Of a stretch of DNA of 48,516 nt, positions 22,994-31,084 are shown one piece after another. Each line of letters begins with the position of its first letter. Position 1 is the first letter of the stretch. The DNA is from Thermincola carboxydiphila (GTDB taxonomy: Bacteria; Bacillota; Thermincolia; Thermincolales; UBA2595): assembly GCA_016841045.1 (NCBI GenBank), contig JAENZX010000027.1:1-48516 (forward strand), given 5' to 3'. The notes beneath the pieces were generated by a model, which was not told the DNA's origin, searched no databases, and was given only the letters and a program-made list of their open reading frames with translations. The position numbers were made by a program, and so were the translations under genes.

Positions 22994-24895
22994 TTACCAA
23001 CCCGGGGGCCTAGATACTGTTATATGGGGTTGGACTTCCTCTTCTGTGGGTTCCCAGCTAATTTTAATATCCTCAGTTAAAGGATTGACCTCGAACGCCC
23101 CTTTCCCCCGTGGAAGCGGCGTTTTGCTTAATTCAGCCCGCATACGGTTGGTGCTTTCATAATCTATTTCGTAAAGACAAGCATCTTCATCAATTACCTT
23201 GATCTCAACACCATAATATTTCCTGGCAGCTTCCATTGTAAGCCATTCATCAATTACGTCTTCCAAAACCAGTTCGGGGTCCCTCTCAAGCGGATTACCG
23301 TACCCACCGCCGCCACTGGAAGTATAGTAAATTTGATCACCGGCTTTAAGCTTCACTCCGGTAGCATACATCCCACAATCTCTTTCACGGTCCGTGCCGA
23401 CGTTTATTTTCAAGGCGCCCGCCCCAGCATTGGTTCCCCCGGACATTCCAAAGGGCGTGAATTTTTCACGGTCCCCGTGGATAGTCATTGACACATCGGC
23501 CAGTACGTTTAGTTCACGCACCAGAGCAAACCCACCGCGGCGTTTTCCATGACCACAACTGTCTTTTCTGGCCTCGTAGCGGGTATAAACCACCGGAAAC
23601 CAACGTTCTTCCAATTCCTGCGGGATAGTTCTAGCGTTACAGAACCGCATGAAAATTAAAGACTTGCCGTCTTTGAATACCCGGGCATTTTCACCGCCGA
23701 CAGCCCAGGTATATTGCACAAACGGGCGATTGGTACGAGGATTGGTTCCACCGAGGCACAAGTTGGTTAAACTTACTGCTGCCGGGTAAACTCGCCATGG
23801 TTTAAGTCCGCACAGAGCTTTCCCCAGGCAGGCAATGGTAACAGCTTCTATTTTGTCGAATGCGCCGGAGCAATAACCGGTGGTACCGGCCGGAAACTCC
23901 ACATCCACACAGGTTCCCTTCTTGGAAATAACTTTGATGCTTCTGGTTACTCCATGGTTAAGCGGGAAAAGATGGGGGAAGCATATCATAAAGCCCAGGT
24001 AAGTTGCCCCCAGAAGTGTTGCTTTAGAGCACCCCCAAGATGCGATTGGCTGGGGATCGGAATCCGACCAATCGAAAGTAATGGTATCTCCTTTAACCGT
24101 CATCTTGCAGGCAACCCGGATCGGCGTTTGACCGGGAGACAAAACATCTTTGTCACCAAAGTCTTCAAAGAAATATTCACCGTCCGGAAGCTCCTCAATA
24201 TCTTTGCGAAGCATCCTCTCGGTATAATCAAACTGTTCTTCCATTGCCGCCCGGACCGTATCAGGACCATATTTTTCAGCGAGTTCAACAATCCGGCGCT
24301 CAATCAACCGACCGGCTTCAAATTGAGCCGTGATATCGCCACGCCGTTCAATAGCGCCTCGAATATTAGTTGAGATCAAGTTCCAAATTGGAGTAACCAA
24401 TTCGTCATTTTCATAAATCTTCAAAGGTGGGATACGTAAGCCTTCAGCATAGCAGCTATCTGCATGGGGGTTAAAGGTTCCTGGATACGGACCTCCTATA
24501 TCCGGCCAGTGTACAACAGTGCAGGAGAAGGAGAGCAGTTCACCCTTATAGAAGATGGGCCTGATAAACCGGGTATCATTAACGTGAGATCCCGTTCGGT
24601 AAGGATCACTAAAAATATAAGTATCCCCAGGTTTCATGGTTTCTGCCGGAATGTCCTTCAGCAACTCTTTAATCGATTCCTCAAAAGAACCGTAGTGGGC
24701 GGCTGCGTCTGTATGACCGTGAGCAACCAACTGTCCGTTCGCTGATAATACGGCATTGGAGCGGTCACGCCCCATCCCTATCACCGGATGATAAGCGATC
24801 CGTTCGATCGTGGTACTGGCTTCATATGCTGCAGCAACGAAAGCATTACGCAGCACCTCAAAAGTTATCAGATCCAGTTCCTTTTTTCTAACCAT
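22994..24895 (-). CDS. Hydantoinase B / acetone carboxylase alpha family protein
   Basis: A 633-residue HyuB-family subunit. Typical parts are RIAYHPVIGMGRDRSNAVLS, then YIFSDPYRTGSHVNDTRFIR, VEFPAGTTGYCSGAFDKIEA and the glycine-rich SSGGGGYGNPLERDP near residue 540. The family acts with HyuA in N-methylhydantoinase, 5-oxoprolinase, acetone carboxylase and acetophenone carboxylase. It follows the HyuA gene by 40 bases. The downstream ligase and thiolase favour ketone carboxylation, but no gamma-type small subunit is present, so an amidohydrolase remains possible. Confidence 0.87.
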   Translation of the reverse strand: MVRKKELDLITFEVLRNAFVAAAYEASTTIERIAYHPVIGMGRDRSNAVLSANGQLVAHGHTDAAAHYGSFEESIKELLKDIPAETMKPGDTYIFSDPYRTGSHVNDTRFIRPIFYKGELLSFSCTVVHWPDIGGPYPGTFNPHADSCYAEGLRIPPLKIYENDELVTPIWNLISTNIRGAIERRGDITAQFEAGRLIERRIVELAEKYGPDTVRAAMEEQFDYTERMLRKDIEELPDGEYFFEDFGDKDVLSPGQTPIRVACKMTVKGDTITFDWSDSDPQPIASWGCSKATLLGATYLGFMICFPHLFPLNHGVTRSIKVISKKGTCVDVEFPAGTTGYCSGAFDKIEAVTIACLGKALCGLKPWRVYPAAVSLTNLCLGGTNPRTNRPFVQYTWAVGGENARVFKDGKSLIFMRFCNARTIPQELEERWFPVVYTRYEARKDSCGHGKRRGGFALVRELNVLADVSMTIHGDREKFTPFGMSGGTNAGAGALKINVGTDRERDCGMYATGVKLKAGDQIYYTSSGGGGYGNPLERDPELVLEDVIDEWLTMEAARKYYGVEIKVIDEDACLYEIDYESTNRMRAELSKTPLPRGKGAFEVNPLTEDIKISWEPTEEEVQPHITVSRPPGW

Positions 24896-24935
24896 ATTTA
24901 TACCTCCTCAGTTTAACTCCTTGGAATTAGCCGAT

Positions 24936-26990
24936 TTATTTGTGGACTTTGATAATAAGGTTGCCGTAAGGATCGACAGTGGCGGTGCATCCGGGGGGCA
25001 TTACAGTTGTTGTATCTGGCTGCTCAACTATCGCCGGACCGCTGAAAGTAGCCCCGGTTGGGAGCAAAGACCGCTCGTAGATAGCAGTATCGGTAAAGCC
25101 CTTGGTTTCTTCAAAATAAACCTTACGATAACCTTTTAACCCCTTCTTGGAGTCACCGGTATTAATAAATTCCTTTAAGACAGGTTTGTTAACAATACCC
25201 CAGGCAATAACACGAAGGTTAACAATCTCAAGTTGATCATGACCAGGAGGAAGTACGTAACCATAACGGTCCTTCATTGCCACAAGGAAATTCTCAGAAA
25301 TTGTATTCAAATCTCTAATTTCACCTTCTGGGACATCCACCGTGAAATATGAGCTCTGGCTGAAATACTTGACATCGACGAAACGCTGTATCATCATGTT
25401 CTTATCAGCGATGCCCTCACTACGCAAAGTAGCTACAGCTTCTGCTACCAAATCATCCATTTCAGCGTTCAGTTTGTCAAAATTCAATTCGTTTTCAGAC
25501 TTGTGCATGGGCCTGGTAAACTCATGTTTAATATCCACCCGGGTTGCCCCAAAGGCTGAAGCATAACCAGGCAGAGGAGGAACAATAACTGTGCCGACAC
25601 CAACTTCCCGGGCCAGATCAACTGCATATAACGCTCCTCCGCCACCATAAGGTACAATGGCGAACTCACGCGGATCCCAGCCCCTGGCTACAGTCTGAAG
25701 TCTTAGGGCCATCATCAGGTTGGAAGTAGCTACTTTGTACATGTTATAGGCGGCTTCTTCTGCTGTCCAGCCATATTTGTCACCAATTTTTTCTTTCAGG
25801 GCTTTACGCGAAAGATCGGCATAAACTTCCATTGCCCCTCCCAGGAAATAATCGGGACTAATCCGGCCTAAAACAATCTGACAGTCGGTGTTGGTAGGTT
25901 CATCGCCGCCCATTCCATAGCAAGCCGGTCCGGGAACCGCCCCCATACTATGCGGGCCAACATTCAGGATATTACCACGGTCAACCCAACCAATACTGCC
26001 GCCACCGGCACCGATATAAACGGTATCAACCGAGGGCAGGCAGCACGGTACATTCCAGAGAATTTTCCATTCATGGGTTATGGCCGGCTGCCCCTGATAA
26101 ATCATTGATACATTATTGGTGGTGCCACCGGTTTCAAAAGCAATAATATTATTAAACCCTGCTAAACTGCCAATATATCCTGCCATGCCGACAGCTCCGG
26201 AAACCGGGGAAGAATGGAAGGTCCGCGCCGGCATTTTAATGGCTTCTTCCATCCCAACAATCCCGCCACCACTGGTTGTAAGGAGGAGCTGCCCTTTGTA
26301 GTTCCAATCTGTTCTTAGTCGGTTAGATAAGCCTCGCAGATAATCTTTCAGGATCGGAGAAACATAGGCGTTTAAGACAGTGGTAGTGGTTCTTTCAAAT
26401 TCCAGCATTTCGGGACGAACTTTGTACGAGCAGGTTACATCTATTTCCGGGCATTCTTCACGCAAAATTTCTTCAGTGCGTCGTTCATGCTCGGGATTCA
26501 TAAAAGAATCCATGTAGACTATAGCTATCGATTGGATGCCTCTTTTCTTGAATTTCCGTGCTGCATCCCGCACGTGATCTTCGTTAATCGGAACCAAAAC
26601 GTCTCCCCAGGGACCAATCCTTTCCTGAACTGTAAGCACATCCCGCCGGGGAATAATGAGCGGTGGTGGATCCCAATCCAGTTCGAAAGCAGATATTCTT
26701 TCTGCGCGACCGCCACCTAATACATCACGGAAACCCTCAGTCGTGATCAAACCGGTTTTTACCCCTTTTCTTTCTAAAATAGCGTTGGTTGACACCGTAG
26801 CTCCATGCCGGAAGGAAATGCATTCATCTCCGGAAATCCCAGCACGCTCCAGACCGTTGATTACACCGTCAAAAAAAGTTGGGGGAGTTGAAGGAACCTT
26901 TCCAACTCGTTGTTCCCCGGTTTCGAGATCAATACCGATAACATCAGTAAAAGTTCCACCGATATCAGTACCTACAATAAATTTACCCAA
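24936..26990 (-). CDS. Hydantoinase A / acetone carboxylase beta family protein
   Basis: A 684-residue ATP-dependent HyuA-family subunit. The N-terminal actin-like nucleotide site GTDIGGTFTDVIGID is at residues 7-21, followed by FRHGATVSTNAILERKG and the phosphate-binding ETGGTTNNVSMIY. GPACYGMGGDEPTNTDC and PYGGGGALYAVDLAREVG are also classic. The family uses ATP to activate a carbonyl or bicarbonate. The start is TTG behind aaggaggcgataag. It opens the hyuAB-like unit behind a promoter shared with two other island units. Confidence 0.88.
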   Translation of the reverse strand: MGKFIVGTDIGGTFTDVIGIDLETGEQRVGKVPSTPPTFFDGVINGLERAGISGDECISFRHGATVSTNAILERKGVKTGLITTEGFRDVLGGGRAERISAFELDWDPPPLIIPRRDVLTVQERIGPWGDVLVPINEDHVRDAARKFKKRGIQSIAIVYMDSFMNPEHERRTEEILREECPEIDVTCSYKVRPEMLEFERTTTTVLNAYVSPILKDYLRGLSNRLRTDWNYKGQLLLTTSGGGIVGMEEAIKMPARTFHSSPVSGAVGMAGYIGSLAGFNNIIAFETGGTTNNVSMIYQGQPAITHEWKILWNVPCCLPSVDTVYIGAGGGSIGWVDRGNILNVGPHSMGAVPGPACYGMGGDEPTNTDCQIVLGRISPDYFLGGAMEVYADLSRKALKEKIGDKYGWTAEEAAYNMYKVATSNLMMALRLQTVARGWDPREFAIVPYGGGGALYAVDLAREVGVGTVIVPPLPGYASAFGATRVDIKHEFTRPMHKSENELNFDKLNAEMDDLVAEAVATLRSEGIADKNMMIQRFVDVKYFSQSSYFTVDVPEGEIRDLNTISENFLVAMKDRYGYVLPPGHDQLEIVNLRVIAWGIVNKPVLKEFINTGDSKKGLKGYRKVYFEETKGFTDTAIYERSLLPTGATFSGPAIVEQPDTTTVMPPGCTATVDPYGNLIIKVHK

Positions 26991-27046
26991 ACTTATCGCC
27001 TCCTTGGATTTTTCTTTTAGAGATTATTCCCTCTTTTATAAATCGT

Positions 27047-27073
27047 TTAATTAGTACGCTTAAACAAAACCAT
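27047..27073 (-). CDS. Possible 8-residue leader peptide ahead of the hyuA-like gene
   Basis: An ideal ribosome site (aggaggtg) sits before an ATG that reads MVLFKRTN and stops, 57 bases before the hyuA-like gene's TTG. It lies just downstream of the -10 box. No attenuator hairpin is obvious between it and the gene. It may be a leader peptide or a relic of a lost start. Confidence 0.3.
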   Translation of the reverse strand: MVLFKRTN

Positions 27074-27104
27074 TGCTTGCACACCTCCTAATTCTTTTAA
27101 AGTC

Positions 27105-27140
27105 ATTATAGGCCAATGTTACGGCTATTAATATGTTGAC
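27105..27140 (-). promoter_or_regulatory. Promoter of hyuAB-like operon with shared GTCAACATATT box
   Basis: On the minus strand GTCAACATATT (27140-27130), 19 bases, then TATAAT (27110-27105). The same box, spacing and -10 occur before the symporter and UbiD genes. The box covers the -35 position, where no TTGACA is present at normal spacing, as expected for an activator-dependent promoter. Confidence 0.65.
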
Positions 27141-27180
27141 ATTATCCAAAACAAAGAGCATCTTTTGAGTGTAATTAAAC

Positions 27181-27210
27181 AAAAAGCGACCGGATAAGCG
27201 GCCGCTTTTT
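27181..27210. terminator. Terminator after the ribose-type ABC operon
   Basis: AAAAAGCGaCCG / CGGcCGCTTTTT hairpin with A and T tracts on both sides. A second inverted repeat GGCTCGCAC / GTGCGAGCC at 27252-27285 lies closer to the rbsB-like stop. Confidence 0.75.
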
Positions 27211-27297
27211 CAGACTGTTGAAAAAGTCATATCATAATTCGAGCAAAAATGGGCTCGCACCTTGAAAATCAAAGTTGTGCGAGCCATTCTTAATGCG

Positions 27298-28308
27298 TTA
27301 CTTCAATTCATCAGGGTTAATATTTTTTAGAATTTCTTGATCTACCAACTTTGTTTCGTGTGCCACCGGATTAGGGGCAGTCTTACCGTTGAGAACATCG
27401 AAAACAGTCTGAATGCCCAATTGTCCCCAGCCGTAAGGTCTTAGGACAGTGGTGACGGTCATTTTACCACCCTTAACAGCTGCCAAACCTGGCGGCGTAC
27501 CATTATAGCCGGTGATTAAAATCTTATTTAACCGTCCAGCAGTTTCTACTGCTTGCAAACTACCCAAAGCCAATTCATCGTTAGCTGCATAAATGGCATC
27601 AAGTTGAGGGTTTGCAGTGAGAAAATTCTCCGTATTTTTCAATCCCTGTTCTTTGGTAATAGCAGAATTTACTTCTCCAACTATTTTGATTTCAGGATAC
27701 TTGGCAATTGCCTCTTTGAAACCTTTTTCCAGGTCCATGGTGAAGGATGCACCTGCAACTCCTTTTAACATAGCAACCTTTCCCTTGCCATTAAGTTTTT
27801 TTGCCAGCCACTCTCCTATATTACGTCCGTCTTGCACTATGTCCATACCCACATAAGTAGTCTCAATATCTTGGCGCTTCAAAGTTCTGGCGATACTGAT
27901 GACCGGTATACCTGCTTCTTTCGCAGACTCATATGCGGGAATTGCGCCTTCAAGTGTAATAGGTGAAACCAGCAGCGCATCAACCTTGGCCGTAATTAAA
28001 TCCTGAATTCCGTTATTCTGGCGTGTTTGGTCTTCATCAGCAATTACAGAACGGATATTTACGCCTAGCTCTTTAGCCTTATCTTGAATCCCCTTGTTCA
28101 TACTCACATACAAAGGATTAGTCGAACTCGCTAGAACCACACCAACGGTAAATGTTTTAGTCTTAGACTTTGTGTCCCCGGATGTCTTATTCTCAGAGGT
28201 TTTTTCACCTGGAGTTGGAGACGAGGAACATCCAATCATCAAAGTTGTAAAAAGAAACATCATTAATAGTGCCAGTCCCAAAATTTTTTTTCTTTGTGCA
28301 CTAAACAT
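27298..28308 (-). CDS. Ribose/sugar-type periplasmic-binding lipoprotein
   Basis: A 336-residue RbsB-like binding protein. The lipoprotein signal (LFTTLMIGCSSS) puts the cysteine near residue 27. The fold shows VGVVLASSTNPLYVSMNKGI, then DALLVSPITLEGAIPAYESA, IPVISIARTLKR and YAANDELALGSLQAVE, all typical of the periplasmic-binding protein 4 family. It is last in the ATPase-permease-binding protein operon. Such transporters carry sugars, purine nucleosides or autoinducers; here the catabolic neighbours suggest another small polar substrate, which is inference. Confidence 0.87.
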   Translation of the reverse strand: MFSAQRKKILGLALLMMFLFTTLMIGCSSSPTPGEKTSENKTSGDTKSKTKTFTVGVVLASSTNPLYVSMNKGIQDKAKELGVNIRSVIADEDQTRQNNGIQDLITAKVDALLVSPITLEGAIPAYESAKEAGIPVISIARTLKRQDIETTYVGMDIVQDGRNIGEWLAKKLNGKGKVAMLKGVAGASFTMDLEKGFKEAIAKYPEIKIVGEVNSAITKEQGLKNTENFLTANPQLDAIYAANDELALGSLQAVETAGRLNKILITGYNGTPPGLAAVKGGKMTVTTVLRPYGWGQLGIQTVFDVLNGKTAPNPVAHETKLVDQEILKNINPDELK

Positions 28309-28346
28309 TTTTATGCCTCCTTTATTCTCTTCATTTTAATATTTCT

Positions 28347-29348
28347 TCACCTTGTATCCTGTTTTCGAACCATCCCTATGCAGGCAGCAAGAATAAATAC
28401 ACTGCCGATAACGACCTGCTGCCAGTAATAAGGTACATTCATTAAGTTCAAACCATTTTCCAATATGCCGATAAATAATACCCCCAGAAGTGTCTGGCTC
28501 AAAAAACCCTGACCTCCGTGAAGAGAGGCCCCTCCCAAAATAACTGCGGCAATGGAGAATAGCTCCATGCCTACTCCAGCTGTAGGGTCCCCTGATCTGA
28601 GACGTGCTGCCAGCAACACCCCTGCAAGAGCAGCGGTAAAACCACAGATTACATATGTAGCAGTGATAATACGGTTAACTTTTACCCCCAAGAGACGGGC
28701 GGCTTCTTTGTTGCCACCAACGGCGTAAGTTTTGATGCCAAAAGTCGTATTGCGCAGCACTACTATGCCAATCAGGAACACAACCACAACTATGAATCCG
28801 GACACCGGGATTCCTATAATGTGTCCACTACCGAGCCAGGCAAAATGTTTAGGCAGATTAAGAACAGAGGCCCCCCCTGTAACCCCGAGTGCTACTCCCT
28901 TGGTGATGACCAACATCCCTAAGGTTGTGATAAAAGGAGATATATTCATTCGGCTAATCAAAGACCCGTTGATGAACCCTACCAATATTCCTGCTAACAG
29001 CCCTGCGGCAATGCCAGCGCCTACCCCATACCTGACCATAACTATGGCAGACAGAGATCCTGAAAGAGCAACAACAGAACCTACAGAAAGGTCAAATCCA
29101 CCACCAATAATAACAAAGGTCATTCCGGCAGAGATTATAGCCAGAATTGATATTTGTTGCAGCACATTTAGCAAGTTCCCCAAGGTAAAAAAATATTCAT
29201 TAAAAAACGTCAGCCCTGCTGCTAAGAGCAATAACATTACAGGCACCAGTAATTGACCCCAGTCTCTTTTTTTCAATTGTGTCTTTATTGTGTTTGACTC
29301 ACTTGTCATGCTATTTTGTGTTTGGTCAAGTCCAGCCAACCCGTTCAT
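28347..29348 (-). CDS. RbsC-type ABC transporter permease
   Basis: A 333-residue membrane permease with about eight to ten hydrophobic segments and the family motifs ISAGMTFVIIGGGFDLSVGS, then LLAGILVGFINGSLISRMNI, FGIKTYAVGGNKEAARLLGV and AVILGGASLHGGQG. Its first four bases overlap the ATPase gene end, so the two are translationally coupled. It would form the translocation pore with a second copy of itself. Confidence 0.88.
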   Translation of the reverse strand: MNGLAGLDQTQNSMTSESNTIKTQLKKRDWGQLLVPVMLLLLAAGLTFFNEYFFTLGNLLNVLQQISILAIISAGMTFVIIGGGFDLSVGSVVALSGSLSAIVMVRYGVGAGIAAGLLAGILVGFINGSLISRMNISPFITTLGMLVITKGVALGVTGGASVLNLPKHFAWLGSGHIIGIPVSGFIVVVVFLIGIVVLRNTTFGIKTYAVGGNKEAARLLGVKVNRIITATYVICGFTAALAGVLLAARLRSGDPTAGVGMELFSIAAVILGGASLHGGQGFLSQTLLGVLFIGILENGLNLMNVPYYWQQVVIGSVFILAACIGMVRKQDTR

Positions 29349-30877
29349 ACGCCCACCTCTATTTCTGGGGTAGAATTTGTTACGTTGTTATCTCCAAAAA
29401 CCTGATCTAAGAGTGTATTATGGGTAATATCAGACGACAACACCGCTTGACATGCTTTTCCTTTATTAAAAATTACAATTCTATCACTAACGTTAATCAC
29501 TTCCGGTAACTCGGAAGACGAGAAGATCACGGCTCCCTTCCCGTTTGCAAATTCTCTTAGCATTTTGTACACCTCTTGCTTGGCACCTATATCAATTCCG
29601 TGAGTTGGCTCGAGTAATGCCAATATTTTGGCGTTACTGGCAAGCCAACGGGCAATGATAACTTTCTGTTGGTTTCCACCACTGAGGTTTTTGACCGGCG
29701 TGCACGAGTTGGGTGTCTTAATCTTGAGGGCTTTGATCAATGGGTCAACAAGCTGCCTGCATTGTTTCCTCGATACAAATCCCCAACGACTGATCTTTTT
29801 AAGGCTGGCAATGACTATGTTTTCTTCTACCGAGAGGTTCATGAGTAATCCTTCTTTTTTGCGGTCCTCAGGTATGTAACCAATGCCATTATTAATTGCC
29901 TCATAGGGACTGCGAATGGACTTTTCACTGCCCGCTATTCTGATTTCCCCATTGCTTGCAGGTTCGTGCCCGCAAATTACCTTTAATATGTTTGAATATC
30001 CGGAACCTATAAGACCCGTAAAACTCAGAATTTCATGCCTCTTTAGTTCCAAGTTCACTGGCTCCCGGATACCTGAAGACTGGACACCTTTAACTTTGCA
30101 GATAACGTTCCCAGTTTTGAGAGATTCCCTGTTAAACGTGATTTCCATATTTCGACCGGTAATAAGCTTAACCAACTGGTTAGCGTTTAGCTCCGACCGT
30201 GTTTTCGTTCCTACTACCTGCCCATCCCGAAATACTGTAACCCGGTCTGCAATGTCAAGGACTTCATCAAGGCGGTGAGAGACAAAAACAACGCTGGTTC
30301 CCCTGACTTTCAGCTGGCGGATAATGTGGAATAGTTTTTCTACTTCGCGGGTCTCAAGGCTGGCAGTCGGTTCGTCCATAATTATTAACTTGGCTTTAGT
30401 AGCTAAAGCTTTGGCTATTTCCACCTGTTGTCGAACAGCACGACTTAGGCATTCCACGGGAATAGCGGGGTCGATATTAAAACCAAGGTCAGATAAAAGT
30501 TCTGCAGTTTTCTCGAGCAGTTGCCTGGAACGGACAAAAGGTATCCTGGCATATCTTCGGGTTGGAAGTTCGTGCAAAAAGATATTTGCGGCCACCGATA
30601 GCTGGGGGATTAGATGAAGATCCTGGAAAATCACCGATATTCCCGCTTTTAGTGCATCACTGGGATCCTTTGGTCGGAAGACCTCTTCCCGGAACAAAAT
30701 ATCACCTTCGTCAGGCTTCAGGGCGCCGGCAAGAATGTTGATCATGGTACTTTTACCCGCTCCGTTTTCCCCTACAATCGCGAGGACTTCTCCTGCCAAC
30801 AAATCGAAATTAACGTCTTTTAGGGCGGAAAGACCATAAAAGTATTTGGTGATTCCACTTACCTTGAGCAGCTTCAT
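29345..30877 (-). CDS. RbsA-type double ATPase of ABC transporter
   Basis: A 510-residue protein with two ATP-binding cassettes. The first has Walker A GENGAGKST (about residues 37-45), signature region LSRAVRQQVEIAKAL and Walker B LIIMDEPTASL. The second has a degenerate Walker A (GLIGSGYSN), signature LSGGNQQKV and an altered Walker B, LALLEPTHGID, where the usual Asp before Glu is Leu. Unequal sites are usual in this family, with the second generally hydrolytic, so the Leu is noteworthy. It is first in the operon; the ATG lies behind agaaggttgatacgtaa. Confidence 0.88.
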   Translation of the reverse strand: MKLLKVSGITKYFYGLSALKDVNFDLLAGEVLAIVGENGAGKSTMINILAGALKPDEGDILFREEVFRPKDPSDALKAGISVIFQDLHLIPQLSVAANIFLHELPTRRYARIPFVRSRQLLEKTAELLSDLGFNIDPAIPVECLSRAVRQQVEIAKALATKAKLIIMDEPTASLETREVEKLFHIIRQLKVRGTSVVFVSHRLDEVLDIADRVTVFRDGQVVGTKTRSELNANQLVKLITGRNMEITFNRESLKTGNVICKVKGVQSSGIREPVNLELKRHEILSFTGLIGSGYSNILKVICGHEPASNGEIRIAGSEKSIRSPYEAINNGIGYIPEDRKKEGLLMNLSVEENIVIASLKKISRWGFVSRKQCRQLVDPLIKALKIKTPNSCTPVKNLSGGNQQKVIIARWLASNAKILALLEPTHGIDIGAKQEVYKMLREFANGKGAVIFSSSELPEVINVSDRIVIFNKGKACQAVLSSDITHNTLLDQVFGDNNVTNSTPEIEVGV

Positions 30878-31084
30878 TTACGTATCAACCTTCTTTCAGT
30901 CGTCAATAATGGCTACCGTTTGCAACTACCGGTGCCCGCTGCAAAATTATTCAACCATTCCGTATTTCATCCGCCTTGCTGCCATTGACTTTAATAGGGA
31001 CGGCACACTATTCCACTGCTGTGGTAAGCGCCGCCATCCCTAAAATACAAAGTTCCTTCACCGTTATCAATAACCGGTCACGTG

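Noticed and set aside
27211-27235. Insertion-sequence end (CAGACTGTTGAAAAAGTC)
   Set aside because: The string recalls sequence seen at some IS ends, but there is no transposase, no matching second end and no target duplication.
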